DNA from: Rhizobium acidisoli
Lineage (GTDB): Bacteria > Pseudomonadota > Alphaproteobacteria > Rhizobiales > Rhizobiaceae
Length of the DNA stretch: 64,000 nucleotides
Reading direction: 5' to 3'
NCBI RefSeq assembly: GCF_002531755.2
Contig: NZ_CP034998.1
Location: 4,084,501-4,148,500 of the forward strand
Under the pieces are notes generated by a model. That model did not search any database, was not told the origin of the DNA, and worked only from the letters and a program-made list of their open reading frames with translations. Shown here piece by piece: positions 46,704 to 57,354 of this stretch. Position numbers and translations under genes: made by a program. Positions within the stretch are counted from its first letter, which is position 1. Each line of letters begins with the position of its first letter.

Positions 46704-48320
46704 TCAGTGCCGGAAATGGCGCATGCCGGTAAAGACCATCGCAATGCCGTGTTCGTCGGCAGCATCGATGACCTCCTGGTCGCGCATCGAACCGCCCGGC
46801 TGGATCACCGCCGTCGCCCCTGCGGCGATCATCGACAGAAGACCGTCGGCAAACGGCAGGAAGGCTTCGGAGGCGACTGCCGACCCATGCGTCATCGGCA
46901 CCGCAAGACCGAGCGCCTTGGCGGCCTCTTCCGCCTTCAGCGCGGCGATGCGAGCGGAATCGACGCGGCTCATCTGGCCGGCGCCGATCCCGGCGGTCTG
47001 CCCGTCCTTGGCATAGACCACGGCATTCGATTTCACGTGTTTGCCGATCTTGAAGGCGAACTTCATGTCATCAAGCTCCTGCGCCGTCGGCGCGCGCTTG
47101 GTAACGACCTTGAGCTCCAGATCCTCGACCATGCCGTTGTCGCGGCTCTGGACCAGCAGGCCGCCGGAAACGGTCTTCGCCGTCAGGCCCGCGGCACGCG
47201 GATCGGGCAAGCCGCCGGCCGACAGCAGCCGCAAGTTCGGCTTGCGGGCGATGATCGCCTTCGCTTCCTCGGTCACATCGGGCGCGATGATCACTTCGGT
47301 GAAGAGCTTGACGATCTCCTCGGCCGTTTCGGCATCCAGCGTCCGATTGAGCGCGATGATGCCGCCGAAGGCGGAAACGCTGTCGCAGGCCAGCGCCCGC
47401 CGATAGGCCTCGACCAGGCTCGACCCGGTGGCGACGCCGCAGGGATTGGCATGCTTGATGATGGCACAGGCCGGCGCCTTTTCCGGCAGGAACTCGGCGA
47501 CCAGCTCGTAAGCGGCGTCGGTATCGTTGATATTGTTGTAGGAGAGCTGCTTGCCCTGGAGGAGGGCAGCCGTCGAAACACCCGGGCGCTTCTCGCCGGT
47601 CACATAGAAGGCAGCCTTCTGGTGCGGGTTTTCGCCGTAGCGCATCTCTTCCTTCAGCGCCCCGCCGATGACGCGGTGGCGCGGCGTATCGATCGACAGC
47701 GCTTCTGCGAACCAGTTGGAAATCACCGCATCATAGGCCGCGGTGCGGGCATAGGCCTTGGCGGCCATGCGCTGGCGGAAGGCATAGGCGGTCTTGCCAC
47801 CATCCGCGGAAAGCTGCTCGGTGAATTCGGCATAGTCGTTCGGATCGGTCAGGATCGTCACATAGGCATGGTTCTTGGCCGAAGCGCGGATCATCGCCGG
47901 GCCGCCGATGTCGATATTTTCGACGGTCGTCGGATAATCGCCGCCGGCGGCGCGCACTTCTTCGAAGGGATAGAGATTGATGACGGCGAGGTCGATGGCC
48001 TCGATGCCGTGGGTCTTCATCGCTTCCTGGTGTTCGCTATCGTCCCGGATCGCCAGCAGGCCGCCATGCACCGTTGGATGCAGCGTCTTGACCCGCCCGT
48101 CCATGATCTCGGGAAAGCCGGTAATTTCGGAAACATCGGTAACGGCAAGGCCGGCGGCAGCGATCGCCTTGTAAGTGCCGCCGGTCGACAGCAGCCGCAC
48201 GCCTCGTTCCGACAGTGTCTGGGCGAGTTCGACGATCCCGGTCTTGTCGAAGACGGAGAGGAGGGCGGTCTTGATTTCGACCTTGTCGGGGGCGGGGATC
48301 TTCTTGGAAATGACGGCCAT
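46704..48320 (-). CDS. purH: Bifunctional AICAR transformylase/IMP cyclohydrolase
   Basis: Catalyses the last two steps of IMP synthesis; 538 residues. The N-terminal MGS-like cyclohydrolase runs [32 protein letters not shown] (key SVFDKTG and STGGT). The C-terminal transformylase has KHANPCGVA (catalytic Lys-His) and [24 protein letters not shown] is spaced for the ATG; an in-frame TTG one codon earlier is ignored. The heparinase-like and rsmB genes follow upstream on the same strand. Confidence 0.96.
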   Translation of the reverse strand: MAVISKKIPAPDKVEIKTALLSVFDKTGIVELAQTLSERGVRLLSTGGTYKAIAAAGLAVTDVSEITGFPEIMDGRVKTLHPTVHGGLLAIRDDSEHQEAMKTHGIEAIDLAVINLYPFEEVRAAGGDYPTTVENIDIGGPAMIRASAKNHAYVTILTDPNDYAEFTEQLSADGGKTAYAFRQRMAAKAYARTAAYDAVISNWFAEALSIDTPRHRVIGGALKEEMRYGENPHQKAAFYVTGEKRPGVSTAALLQGKQLSYNNINDTDAAYELVAEFLPEKAPACAIIKHANPCGVATGSSLVEAYRRALACDSVSAFGGIIALNRTLDAETAEEIVKLFTEVIIAPDVTEEAKAIIARKPNLRLLSAGGLPDPRAAGLTAKTVSGGLLVQSRDNGMVEDLELKVVTKRAPTAQELDDMKFAFKIGKHVKSNAVVYAKDGQTAGIGAGQMSRVDSARIAALKAEEAAKALGLAVPMTHGSAVASEAFLPFADGLLSMIAAGATAVIQPGGSMRDQEVIDAADEHGIAMVFTGMRHFRH

Positions 48321-48364
48321 CAAACCTTCTCCGTTCGGGCTTCGGGAGACATCCGCTTGGTTTA

Positions 48365-48413
48365 GAGCAGGATTCGGATTTCAGGCCGGCTCGGGCCTAA
48401 GATCATCCTGCTC
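48365..48413. repeat. Inverted repeat upstream of purH
   Basis: GAGCAGGAT and ATCCTGCTC flank a 31-base centre that itself contains GGCC-type short complements. It lies in the 150-base gap between the heparinase-like gene and purH. A short interspersed element is likely, but only one copy is seen here. Confidence 0.5.
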
Positions 48414-48471
48414 CAGGACGCTCGCATTGTGAGGCCGCGTTAGCACAGCTTCGCCGCCGCGCAAACAGGTG

Positions 48472-50145
48472 CTATCCCTTGCGGGACAAAAACCAACGGA
48501 TTTCCGTCTTCTCTGCGAGATCGAAGTCGATTTCGATCTGGTCCGAGCCGCAAATGCCGGAGCTGTCGGCAAAGAAGATGTCCTCGGTGATCAGCACTTC
48601 GTTGCCGGGCGCCGAAAACAGCCAGCTTTCGCCGTCCGGCGCTGTCAGCAGCACGGACTCCCCGTCGCTCTGCTGCAGAACAATGGAGGGATGGATGTGG
48701 AAACGAGCGACGGCCTTCAAGGGCTCGTCGTGTTCATACCCTTCCCGGACGACGAGCCGGTCGCGCCCGGTCACGATCGAGCCTGCGGCATTGAGGGTCA
48801 GCTCACGTTCGTGCAGCACCCCGAACGCTCTGAGATAACCGTCATGGCTGAGCTTGATACCGTCACGTCCGTCCTCCGTTTCCGCGCGCTCGACGGTGAC
48901 TGTTCTCACCGGTTCGGTGATCGCGTGATTGAGGAACGGCGAGGGCGAAAAGCGGCTGGACGAAGTGTCGTTCAAAATAACCGTCGAATGCGCCGCCGTC
49001 GTGCGCGCCATCTGGACATAGCGGTGCCCGGCAAATTTCGGCGAGCCGGAATTGACGATGAAGCGGTGGCGGCCCGACGACATTTCGAAGGAGAGGCTGC
49101 CGGCATGCACGGTCCGCAGCGCGCCTCCCGAAGGCGGCGTGCCGGCATCGGCAATGATGACTGTTTTTCCGCCGGAAAGCCGCTGATAGCGCGACTGCGG
49201 CAAAGCCTTGAACGGCTGGCCGGCGGTCTCGTCATAGCGCAGCACGGAGATCAGCTCGTTTGCCAGCGTCGATGTCGCCCCGTTGAATAGCGCCAGATCC
49301 CCGTCCTGATGACGAAAGAACCGCAGGGCCGGATAGATGCGGTCGATGCCGGAGATCAGCTTCTGCGGCAGGTCGTGACCGAGATTGACATAGGTTTGTC
49401 TCAGCGGCAGCAGATCGAGCAGCAGTTCCAGGCCGACGCGCGGATTGCGCGAGATATGGCCGCCATCCGGCAGAATCTGGCTATCGAATTCGCGGTCGAG
49501 CGCCTGCGCCGCCCGTCTGAGCGTCGATGCGCGGGCAGGCATGGCGACGGAGGCCATGGCGAGCGCGATACGCAGCCGAAACAGCTCCAGGCCGCCAAGC
49601 GTATACGGCGCCATGCGGTGCAGGAATCTCACCTGGAAGGCCAGTGACTTCATGAAGCGGCGATAGAAGCCGCGATCGGCATTCTGCAGCACCACCGGCG
49701 AATGCGAGAGCCAGGCAATGACGCGCTGCGCGGTGACGTCGATCTCCCATGCAATCCCTTCCATGCGGCCGGCATGGATGGAAAGCCAGCTGTCGACGAT
49801 CGCGCGGGCAGCGGCCGAACTGCGCTCCGTCTTGTTCGCCCGGATATGCCGCAGCCAGCCGAAGCTGTGAAGGCGGATCGCGAAGGGGCGCGAGGGCAGG
49901 GTAAAGGTGAAGGGTGACTTTCCGCTCGTTTCCAGCATCCGCCCGGCCAGCAGAAAACGTCCGTTGAGGATCTCGTCGGCCACATGCGAATCGATGCTGC
50001 GAAGATCGGTCGGCGCGACGATCAGACGCTCGGGCACGTTGATCGAATGGCGGAAGAGCTTTAGGCGCAGCAACGCGACGCGGCGCAAGGCGCGCCGCCA
50101 AGCCTCCCGAACATACATGCTCGCAAAACGCCGACCGGACTGCAT
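48472..50145 (-). CDS. Heparinase II/III family protein
   Basis: A 557-residue protein. The N-terminal alpha/alpha toroid region contains GISWE-like GIAWEIDVTAQRVIAWLSH and FDSQILPDGGHISRNPR. The C-terminal beta-sandwich has FIVNSGSPKFAGHRYVQMARTTAAHSTVILNDTSSSRF (key NSGSP and HSTV), typical of Hepar_II_III domains that lyse uronic-acid polysaccharides. No clear signal peptide is seen. Its conserved place between purH and rsmB in Rhizobiales suggests an envelope glycan role rather than host heparin; the substrate is not known. Confidence 0.88.
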   Translation of the reverse strand: MQSGRRFASMYVREAWRRALRRVALLRLKLFRHSINVPERLIVAPTDLRSIDSHVADEILNGRFLLAGRMLETSGKSPFTFTLPSRPFAIRLHSFGWLRHIRANKTERSSAAARAIVDSWLSIHAGRMEGIAWEIDVTAQRVIAWLSHSPVVLQNADRGFYRRFMKSLAFQVRFLHRMAPYTLGGLELFRLRIALAMASVAMPARASTLRRAAQALDREFDSQILPDGGHISRNPRVGLELLLDLLPLRQTYVNLGHDLPQKLISGIDRIYPALRFFRHQDGDLALFNGATSTLANELISVLRYDETAGQPFKALPQSRYQRLSGGKTVIIADAGTPPSGGALRTVHAGSLSFEMSSGRHRFIVNSGSPKFAGHRYVQMARTTAAHSTVILNDTSSSRFSPSPFLNHAITEPVRTVTVERAETEDGRDGIKLSHDGYLRAFGVLHERELTLNAAGSIVTGRDRLVVREGYEHDEPLKAVARFHIHPSIVLQQSDGESVLLTAPDGESWLFSAPGNEVLITEDIFFADSSGICGSDQIEIDFDLAEKTEIRWFLSRKG

Positions 50146-50329
50146 ATTCTATTGTCTATTGACCCTCGTGGTTAAGAATAGGTGAAAAGCGGCCGATTTC
50201 ATCGCCCGCAATGAATTAATTCGTAACAATGTTCGAATATACGCAAATTAACGTGTTTCACCCGCGTTCGAGCACGGATGTAAAGCGTCCTGCGTGGGCA
50301 GACGTGGCACGACGCGCGTAAGCCCGCAA

Positions 50330-51718
50330 TCAGGCCACGCGCCGCAGCATGGCGGCATAAAAGCCGTCGAGGCCGGAGGCGATACCATCGGGCATTTTCA
50401 GCATGGTCGGAAGCGTGCGGAATTCGCCGAGCGGCGTGATCGCCGCTTCAAGGCCGGGCCAGTCGCCGGCATCGATCCGAACGCGCTCGATCCCATGCGT
50501 ATCGGCAAGAACGCGGGCGACGACCTCCTCGCCCTCGGCCGGATCCAGCGAACAATTCGAAAAAACCAGCGTGCCACCCGGCTTCAGCAATGTCAGCGCA
50601 TGACGCAGCAGCCGCTCCTGCAGCGCCGCCAGCCTGCCGATATCCTCGGGTCCCTTGGTCCACAACACGTCGGGGTGCCGGCGTGTCGTGCCGGTCGAAG
50701 AGCAGGGCGCATCGAGCAGGATGGCATCGAAACCCTCGGATGGTTCGAATGTCGTCAGATCCGCCGCGACCGTCTCTGCTGTCAGGCTAAGCCGGTCGAG
50801 ATTCGACCGCAGCCGTCTCAGCCGGCTTTCCGACTGGTCGAGTGCGGTGACCGCGCCGCCGGCAAGAATGAGCTGCGCCGTCTTGCCGCCGGGCGCGGCG
50901 CAGAGATCAGCGGCGCGTTTGCCGGAGAGGTCGCCGAACAGCTTGGCCGGAATGCTTGCGGCCGCATCCTGCACCCACCAGGCGCCCTCATCGAAGCCTT
51001 CGAGCGACGGGATGCCGCCATCGAAGGCGGCGAGCCGCACGCCGCCGGTCGGCAGCACAACGCCGTTCAGCCGCTTTGCCCAGCCTTCGGCATCCGACTT
51101 GACGGTCAGATCGATTGCGGCCGGTTGGAGCTGGGATTCCGAAATCGCCAGCGCCGCCTCCCGGCCATAGGCTTTCTCAAGTCTGGCGATGAACCAGGCC
51201 GGCATCGGCGCGACCTTGCCGATCTCGGCCAGCACCTCATCCTTCTCGCGGCCGAGCCGGCGAAGAACGGCATTGACCAGCTTGGCGAAACGCCGATTGC
51301 GCGGATCCTGATTGGCCTGCTCGACGGCAAGGTCGACGGCCGAATGGTCGGGCACATCGAGATAGAGGATCTGCGCGACGCCGATCGCAAGCACGTGCTG
51401 CAGCGCCCGTGCCCCCTCCGGCAGCGGCGATTCCAGCAGCGAGCTTATCGCGGCATCGATACGCGGCAGATGACGCAGCGTCGTGTTCAGAATGGCGCGG
51501 ACAAGCGCCCGGTCGCTTTCGCCAAGCGCCTTGTAGGCCGGATTGCCGTGCTCATGATCGAGGGCACCGTCGAGCGGCAGTTTGCGCTCGACGACAGCGC
51601 CGAGAATTTTTGCCGCTGCAGCCCGCGCCTGCAGGCCGGGCTTTACAGGCGCGGATCGCTCGGTGGAGGGCTTGTGCTTGCGGAATGGTTTCTTCGTGCC
51701 GTCTGAATTCAAGACCAT
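50330..51718 (-). CDS. RsmB/NOP-family RNA (cytosine-5) methyltransferase
   Basis: A 462-residue protein made of an NusB-like N-terminal domain (residues 25-160: [25 protein letters not shown]) and a C-terminal SAM methyltransferase. SAM binding is in [14 protein letters not shown], and the catalytic Cys pair is in [17 protein letters not shown] and [13 protein letters not shown]. It resembles RsmB, which methylates 16S C967, but alpha-proteobacterial paralogues exist. It overlaps htpX by 10 bases. Confidence 0.9.
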   Translation of the reverse strand: MVLNSDGTKKPFRKHKPSTERSAPVKPGLQARAAAAKILGAVVERKLPLDGALDHEHGNPAYKALGESDRALVRAILNTTLRHLPRIDAAISSLLESPLPEGARALQHVLAIGVAQILYLDVPDHSAVDLAVEQANQDPRNRRFAKLVNAVLRRLGREKDEVLAEIGKVAPMPAWFIARLEKAYGREAALAISESQLQPAAIDLTVKSDAEGWAKRLNGVVLPTGGVRLAAFDGGIPSLEGFDEGAWWVQDAAASIPAKLFGDLSGKRAADLCAAPGGKTAQLILAGGAVTALDQSESRLRRLRSNLDRLSLTAETVAADLTTFEPSEGFDAILLDAPCSSTGTTRRHPDVLWTKGPEDIGRLAALQERLLRHALTLLKPGGTLVFSNCSLDPAEGEEVVARVLADTHGIERVRIDAGDWPGLEAAITPLGEFRTLPTMLKMPDGIASGLDGFYAAMLRRVA

Positions 51719-52671
51719 GGACCTTTTGGCGGTTGCGAACCACCGCGACCAAGACCCGTATCCGGAACAGAGCGCGATTTGCGCGACGGATTAGCAGCCC
51801 GAACAGGCGGCGTCGAGACGTTCATGCCGCCCTGTGCCATGTCCTGCAGCGCAGCGATGCGGTTTTCCGTGTTCGGATGGGTGGAAAACAGATTGTCCAT
51901 GCGCTCGCCGGAGAGCGGATTGATGATGAACATATGCGCGGTCGCCGGGTTGCGCTCGGCATCCTCGTTCGGCACGTGGGCGGCGCCGCGCGCGATCTTG
52001 CCGAGGGCGGAAGCAAGCCAGAGCGGATTGCCGCAAATCTCGGCGCCGCGGCGGTCGGCCGAATATTCGCGGGTCCGGCTGATTGCCATCTGCACCAGCA
52101 TGGCGGCAAGCGGCGCCACGATCATCGCCACGAGCACGCCGACGAAACCGAGGGGATTGTTGTTGTTTTCCCGGTTGCCACCGAAGAAGAAGGCGAAATT
52201 GCCCAGCATTGAGATCGCGCCGGCAAGCGTTGCCGTGATCGTCATCGTCAGCGTGTCGCGGTTCTGAATATGGGCGAGCTCATGCGCCATCACAGCGGCG
52301 ACTTCCTCCGGAGACAATGCCTGGAGCAGGCCGGTCGAGGCGGCGACGGCGGCATTTTCGGGATTGCGCCCGGTGGCGAAAGCATTCGGCTGCGGGCTGT
52401 CGTAGAGATAGACCTTCGGCATCGGCAAGCCAGCATTGCGGGCGAGATCGCGCACGATCGCAAAGAACTCGGGCGCATTGCGCTCGTCGACTTGCTGGGC
52501 GCGATAGGCCGAAAGCACCATGCGGTCGGAATTCCAATAGGAGAAGAAATTCATGCCGGCGGCGATGACGAAGGCGATCATCATGCCGGCGCGACCGCCG
52601 ATCAGAAAGCCGACAAACATGAAAAGCGCCGTCATGAAGGCAAGCAACATGGCAGTGCGGACGAGGTTCAT
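51709..52671 (-). CDS. htpX: Membrane zinc protease HtpX
   Basis: M48 metalloprotease for membrane protein quality control; 320 residues. Two N-terminal helices (residues 5-45) precede [32 protein letters not shown] and the zinc motif [13 protein letters not shown]. Two more helices follow, then [12 protein letters not shown] with the third ligand Glu. The C-terminal tail is Pro/Arg/Ser-rich. GGAG is spaced for the ATG. It is divergent from the SDHAF4-like gene. Confidence 0.95.
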   Translation of the reverse strand: MNLVRTAMLLAFMTALFMFVGFLIGGRAGMMIAFVIAAGMNFFSYWNSDRMVLSAYRAQQVDERNAPEFFAIVRDLARNAGLPMPKVYLYDSPQPNAFATGRNPENAAVAASTGLLQALSPEEVAAVMAHELAHIQNRDTLTMTITATLAGAISMLGNFAFFFGGNRENNNNPLGFVGVLVAMIVAPLAAMLVQMAISRTREYSADRRGAEICGNPLWLASALGKIARGAAHVPNEDAERNPATAHMFIINPLSGERMDNLFSTHPNTENRIAALQDMAQGGMNVSTPPVRAANPSRKSRSVPDTGLGRGGSQPPKGPWS

Positions 52672-52781
52672 TGCGGATCTCCATCTCCGATTTCGCCGGC
52701 GCAAGCTTTCCATCCCGGCACCGGCACATTATGATTTGGTTATTCACCAGCCATTTTCAATATTTTCGGGCAGGAGATGCC

Positions 52782-53003
52782 ATGCAGGACGCCGATAACG
52801 ACAATAGCGAAACGCCGACGGCCGAGGCATCGCAGCCGCGCAAGATGCTGTCCCCGGCTGCCAAACGTGCGCTTGCCGAAGCCGAGGAGCGGCGAAAAAA
52901 CCAGAAGCCGCTGGAGCTGCCGCCGGAAACCGGCGGTCGCGGCGGCGCCGAGCCGGCCCGCTTCGGCGATTACGAGATCAATGGCCGGGCAATTGATTTT
53001 TAG
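52782..53003 (+). CDS. DUF1674/SDHAF4-like succinate dehydrogenase assembly factor
   Basis: A 73-residue protein. The C-terminal RFGDYEINGRAIDF is the family hallmark (yeast Sdh8/SDHAF4 relatives, which protect flavinylated SdhA). The N-terminal half is acidic and low-complexity. CAGGAGATGCC precedes the ATG; the longer frame reads through the htpX promoter region. Confidence 0.85.
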   Translation: MQDADNDNSETPTAEASQPRKMLSPAAKRALAEAEERRKNQKPLELPPETGGRGGAEPARFGDYEINGRAIDF

Positions 53004-53163
53004 GTTTTCCTGATTCGATCGGAAACTGGTACGCAACGTGCCAGACGGAATGGTGGATCGTTGCCAAGGAATCCGGCTAATGTCACCGCGCGGGCAGTCT
53101 TCTCTTACAGGAAGATGAGGGAACCGCCGGCCACTCCCACGCGTCAAAATGTGGAAGCAAATT

Positions 53164-53199
53164 GAGCCGCCCCAGAACCCGGTAGGGCCGGAGCGGCTC
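53164..53199 (-). terminator. Weak terminator-like hairpin after acs
   Basis: On the minus strand GAGCCGC and GCGGCTC are paired across a 22-base segment with an inner CCGG/CCGG pair, followed by AATTTGC. The U-run is short, so function is uncertain. Confidence 0.35.
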
Positions 53200-53205
53200 T
53201 CTATA

Positions 53206-55161
53206 TCAGGCCGTCGCCTTGTTTTGCCGGTTGGCGATCAGATCGTCGACAACGGCAGGATCGGCGAGCGTCGATGTATCGCCGAGAGCGCCGAAATCGT
53301 CCTCGGCGATCTTGCGCAGGATCCGGCGCATGATCTTGCCGGAACGGGTCTTCGGCAGGCCGGGCGCAAACTGGATCTTGTCGGGTGCGGCGATCGGGCC
53401 GATTTCGGCACGCACATGTTTCACCAGGTCCTGGCGAAGCGTGTCCGTTCCTTCGTGTCCGGCCATCAGCGTCACATAGCAATAGATGCCCTGGCCCTTG
53501 ATCGGGTGGGGGTAACCGACGACCGCGGCTTCCGAAACCAGATTGTGCGAGACAAGCGCGGATTCCACCTCCGCGGTGCCGAGCCGGTGGCCAGAGACGT
53601 TAAGCACGTCGTCGACGCGGCCAGTGATCCAGTAATAGCCGTCCGCATCGCGCCGGCAGCCGTCGCCGGTGAAATATTTCCCCTTGTAGGTGGAGAAATA
53701 GGTCTGGATGAAGCGGTCGTGATCGCCATAGACCGTGCGCATCTGGCCCGGCCAGCTGTCGGTAATGCAGAGATTGCCGTCGGCGGCCCCTTCCAGCACC
53801 TTGCCTTCATTGTCGACCAGTTCAGGCTTGATGCCGAAGAACGGCACTGTCGCAGAACCAGGTTTCAGATCGATGGCGCCGGGCAGCGGCGTGATCATGT
53901 GGCCGCCGGTTTCAGTCTGCCACCAGGTATCGATGACCGGGCAGCGCTTGTCGCCAACCACATTGTAATACCATTCCCAGGCTTCCGGATTGATCGGTTC
54001 GCCCACAGTGCCGAGCAGCCGCAGCGACGAGCGCGAGGAGCGGGTGACGAAATCGTCGCCGGCCCCCATCAGCGAGCGGATCGCCGTCGGCGCGGTATAG
54101 AAGATATTGACCTTGTGTTTGTCGATGACTTCCCAGAAGCGGCCCTGATCGGGGAAATTCGGCACGCCCTCGAACATCAGCGTCGTCGCGCAATTGGCGA
54201 GCGGCCCGTAGACGATATAGGAGTGACCGGTGACCCAGCCGACATCGGCAGTGCACCAATAGACGTCGCCGTCATGGTAGTCGAAGACATATTCATGCGT
54301 CATCGCCGCATAGACGAGATAACCGCCGGTCGTGTGCAGCACACCCTTCGGCTTGCCTGTGGAGCCTGAGGTATAAAGAATGAAGAGTGGATCTTCCGCC
54401 TTCATCTTCACCGGCGGGCATTCCGGCTTCACCGTGGCGATTTCCTGGTGATGCCAGAGATCGCGGCCTGGCGCCCAGCCGGTCTTGCCGCCGGTGCGGC
54501 GCACCACCAGCACCTTGCTGACATGCACATGCTGGCGAGCGGCGATATGGATCGCCGTATCGGTATTGTCCTTCAGCGGCACCGGCTTGCCGCCGCGCAA
54601 ACCTTCGTCGCAGGTGATCACGAAGGTTGATTCACAGTCGACGATACGCCCGGCCAGCGCCTCGGGCGAGAAGCCGCCGAAGACCACCGAATGCACCGCG
54701 CCGATGCGGGCGCAAGCGAGCATCGCGTAAGCCGCTTCCGGGATCATCGGCATATAGATGGTAACGCGATCACCCTTCTTGACGCCATGCTTCTTCAACA
54801 CGTTCGCCATCCGGCAGACATGTTCGTACAGCTCGTTATAGGTGACCTTCTTGTCGATATAGGGATTGTCGCCCTCCCAGATGATCGCCACCTGGTCGCC
54901 GTTGGTCTTCAAATGGCGATCGATGCAATTATAGGAGACGTTGGTCTGACCGTCTTCGAACCACTTGATCGAAACCTTACCGGTAAAGGACGTGTTCTTG
55001 ACCTTGGTATAGGGCTTGAACCAGTCGATCCGCTTGCCGTGTTTGCCCCAGAATTTGTCCGGGTTCTCGACGCTTTCCTCGTACCATTTCAGGTACTTTT
55101 CCTTATCGATCAGGGCGCGCGCCTTCACCGGCTTCGTGACCGGATAGATCTTCTCCGACAT
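53206..55161 (-). CDS. acs: Acetyl-CoA synthetase
   Basis: AMP-forming enzyme activating acetate; 651 residues. [22 protein letters not shown] is the P-loop, [15 protein letters not shown] the A5 motif, [31 protein letters not shown] the hinge, and [15 protein letters not shown] holds the Lys that is acetylated for inactivation. The ATG used has AGGAGGAG at 5 bases. This purine run is complementary to the CUCCUCCUC loops of the sRNA at 4797-4925. Confidence 0.96.
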   Translation of the reverse strand: MSEKIYPVTKPVKARALIDKEKYLKWYEESVENPDKFWGKHGKRIDWFKPYTKVKNTSFTGKVSIKWFEDGQTNVSYNCIDRHLKTNGDQVAIIWEGDNPYIDKKVTYNELYEHVCRMANVLKKHGVKKGDRVTIYMPMIPEAAYAMLACARIGAVHSVVFGGFSPEALAGRIVDCESTFVITCDEGLRGGKPVPLKDNTDTAIHIAARQHVHVSKVLVVRRTGGKTGWAPGRDLWHHQEIATVKPECPPVKMKAEDPLFILYTSGSTGKPKGVLHTTGGYLVYAAMTHEYVFDYHDGDVYWCTADVGWVTGHSYIVYGPLANCATTLMFEGVPNFPDQGRFWEVIDKHKVNIFYTAPTAIRSLMGAGDDFVTRSSRSSLRLLGTVGEPINPEAWEWYYNVVGDKRCPVIDTWWQTETGGHMITPLPGAIDLKPGSATVPFFGIKPELVDNEGKVLEGAADGNLCITDSWPGQMRTVYGDHDRFIQTYFSTYKGKYFTGDGCRRDADGYYWITGRVDDVLNVSGHRLGTAEVESALVSHNLVSEAAVVGYPHPIKGQGIYCYVTLMAGHEGTDTLRQDLVKHVRAEIGPIAAPDKIQFAPGLPKTRSGKIMRRILRKIAEDDFGALGDTSTLADPAVVDDLIANRQNKATA

Positions 55162-55390
55162 GCAACTCCTCCTCATGGGACATGCGACGGGCCGCCTGAG
55201 TTTAGGGCCCGGATTTCAAAACACGGCAATTCATAGCAGCTCGCATCGTGGCGGCAATTAGACAAAGGTCATTTCATTTCGGAAGAATTGCAATTCTGCG
55301 ACAGTGCGGTTATATAGCGCCATATTTCCCGGACATTGTGGTGACAATCCACGGACCGCGACCGGCGCGGACGATAGAAGGACTATATCC

Positions 55391-56098
55391 ATGGCTCAAA
55401 CACTGCTCATGCCGAAGGCGACTGCCATCTGGCTTGTCGACAACACGGCACTGTCTTTCGATCAGATCGCGCAGTTCTGCAAACTGCATCCGCTCGAAGT
55501 CAAGGCGATCGCCGATGGCGAAGCCGCGCAGGGCATCAAGGGCCTCGACCCGATCTCGACCGGACAGCTGTCCCGCGACGAGATCGCCCGCGCCGAAGCC
55601 AATCCGAACCACAAGCTGAAGCTTTCCGAACCGAAGGTGCGGGTGCCGGAATCCAAGCGCCGCGGCCCGCGTTATACCCCAGTTTCCAAGCGTCAGGACC
55701 GTCCGAACGCCATTCTCTGGCTCGTTCGCAACCATCCGGAGCTGAAGGACGCGCAGATTTCCCGCCTCGTCGGCACCACGAAATCCACCATAGAGCAGAT
55801 CCGCGAGCGCACCCACTGGAACTCCGCCAACCTGGCGCCGATGGATCCGGTCACGCTCGGCCTCTGCAGCCAGATCGATCTCGACATGGAAGTGGAAAAG
55901 GCCTCCAAGGGCCGTCCGCTGCCAACCGCCGCCGAGCTTGGCGCGACACTGCAATCGGCCCAGGAAACCGAGCGCCTGACCCCGAGCTACGAGCGCGAGG
56001 AGGAAAAGGAAAAGGAAATCGACGCCGACGCCGTCTTCCGCAAGCTGAGCTCGTTGCGCTCGGCGCCGAAGAACGAGGACGACGACGATCAGTACTGA
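55391..56098 (+). CDS. trcR: DUF1013 cell-cycle transcription regulator (TrcR)
   Basis: A 235-residue cytoplasmic protein conserved across alpha-proteobacteria. MPKATAIWLVDNTALSFDQIAQFCKLHPLEVKAIADGE is a helix-turn-helix-like N-terminus (key WLVDNTALSFDQIA). RPNAILWLVRNHPELKDAQISRLVGTTKSTIEQIRERTHWNS is a second HTH-like unit (key NHPELKDAQISRLVGTTK). The family has been named TrcR and linked to cell-cycle transcription. AAGGA precedes the ATG; a longer frame adds 29 unconserved residues. It ends at a strong bidirectional terminator. Confidence 0.85.
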   Translation: MAQTLLMPKATAIWLVDNTALSFDQIAQFCKLHPLEVKAIADGEAAQGIKGLDPISTGQLSRDEIARAEANPNHKLKLSEPKVRVPESKRRGPRYTPVSKRQDRPNAILWLVRNHPELKDAQISRLVGTTKSTIEQIRERTHWNSANLAPMDPVTLGLCSQIDLDMEVEKASKGRPLPTAAELGATLQSAQETERLTPSYEREEEKEKEIDADAVFRKLSSLRSAPKNEDDDDQY

Positions 56099-56115
56099 GA
56101 GATCGACGATCTCAT

Positions 56116-56155
56116 AAAAAACCCCGCCGGTATGAGCTGACCGGCGGGGTTTTTG
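56116..56155. terminator. Bidirectional terminator between trcR and flagellin
   Basis: ACCCCGCCGGT-(8 bases)-ACCGGCGGGGT is a perfect 11-bp stem flanked by AAAAA and TTTTT, so it can serve both convergent genes. Confidence 0.93.
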
Positions 56156-56162
56156 TTGCGGA

Positions 56163-57098
56163 TTAGCTGCGGAACAGGGTGAGGATGTTCTGCGCCGAGC
56201 TGTTGGCGATCGACAGCGACTGGACGGCGAGCTGCTGCTGCGTCTGCAGTGCCGACAGCTTGCTCGATTCCTCTTCCATATCGGCATCGACCAGGCGGCC
56301 GATGCCGGAGTCGATCGAATCGTGAAGACCGCTGACGAAATTTTCCTGCAGCTGGATCCGGGTCGAGATCGAGCCGAGCGCCGAACCGGCGGCCGTCATG
56401 GCACCCAAAACCAGTTCGACGCCGGTCAGGGCTGAATCGAGCTGGCCCTGGGTGAAACCGGTAATGTCGAGATCATAGATCGACGCCATAACGATGAAGG
56501 TACCGCCATAGGTTCCGTTGAAGGCCGTGCCGATGATCCCGCTGCTCGTCTCGATCGCACCGGTGCTCGTCATACCGAAGAGCACATTTCCAAGCGAGCC
56601 CGAATCGAGCACATAGTCCGTCGTCTTGACCGAAACGGCATTGCTGCCATCACGCACGAAGGAGGAAACCACGCTCTTCGTGCCGTCGGCGCCGGCGACC
56701 CAGTTTTCGCCGGAGAAAGACGCCGATTGGGCGATGCTGAGCAGCTGTTCCTGCAGCTGGTCGAGCTCCTGCTGGATCTTCGTCTTGTCGACGCCCTTTT
56801 CCGTGGCGGCAACGATCTTCGCCTTGATTTCACTGACGATGTCGAGCGCGCTGTCCATGGCCGAATAGGCGGTGTCGACCTTGGCCGCGCCAAGCCCGAG
56901 CGCATCGGAGACGGCCGAAAGCGCCTTGTTGTCCGAGCGCATGGTCGTAGCAATCGACCAGTAGGCAGCATTGTCGGATGCCTTTTCGACACGATAACCC
57001 GAGGATACGCGACCCTGGGTGTCTTTGAGGCTGTCGTTTACGCCGCGCAAAGTCTGCAGCGCTGCCATGGCAGCGTTGTTGGTAAGGATGCTTGTCAT
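56163..57098 (-). CDS. Flagellin, isolated from the flagellar cluster
   Basis: A 311-residue flagellin with both conserved ends: MTSILTNNAAMAALQTLRGVN, VSSGYRVEKASDNAAYWSIATTMRSDN (N-terminal D0/D1) and SKLSALQTQQQLAVQSLSIANSSAQNILTLFR (C-terminal D0/D1). The short variable middle is Gly/Thr/Ser-rich. TGGAACGGATC precedes the ATG. No flagellar gene adjoins it. It may correspond to a minor flagellin such as FlaG of R. leguminosarum, which I cannot confirm by alignment. Confidence 0.93.
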   Translation of the reverse strand: MTSILTNNAAMAALQTLRGVNDSLKDTQGRVSSGYRVEKASDNAAYWSIATTMRSDNKALSAVSDALGLGAAKVDTAYSAMDSALDIVSEIKAKIVAATEKGVDKTKIQQELDQLQEQLLSIAQSASFSGENWVAGADGTKSVVSSFVRDGSNAVSVKTTDYVLDSGSLGNVLFGMTSTGAIETSSGIIGTAFNGTYGGTFIVMASIYDLDITGFTQGQLDSALTGVELVLGAMTAAGSALGSISTRIQLQENFVSGLHDSIDSGIGRLVDADMEEESSKLSALQTQQQLAVQSLSIANSSAQNILTLFRS

Positions 57099-57354
57099 GA
57101 TCCGTTCCACAATCTTTGGAGAAAGGGCATTCCGGACTACAGCGCCGCGCATCTTTCAGACGCGCAAAGGACACTGTAGCACTTCAACTGCCGCATAATT
57201 TTGCCCTTAAATCGATGCCGATTTGAGGAGTTATGCAGCAGGCCGGTAACGGCGATCGCGTCATGCAAAGCCTGCTATGCAAGCTATTGCCGTTAACAAA
57301 CCCTTGCATCACATGGTTAACAATTCCTCAATTGGGCTTACGGAATGTTTAATT

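Noticed and set aside
57292..57321. Two GTTAAC motifs as a CtrA site upstream of the flagellin
   Set aside because: The spacing between the TTAA cores is 20 bases, not the 7 required for a full CtrA box.
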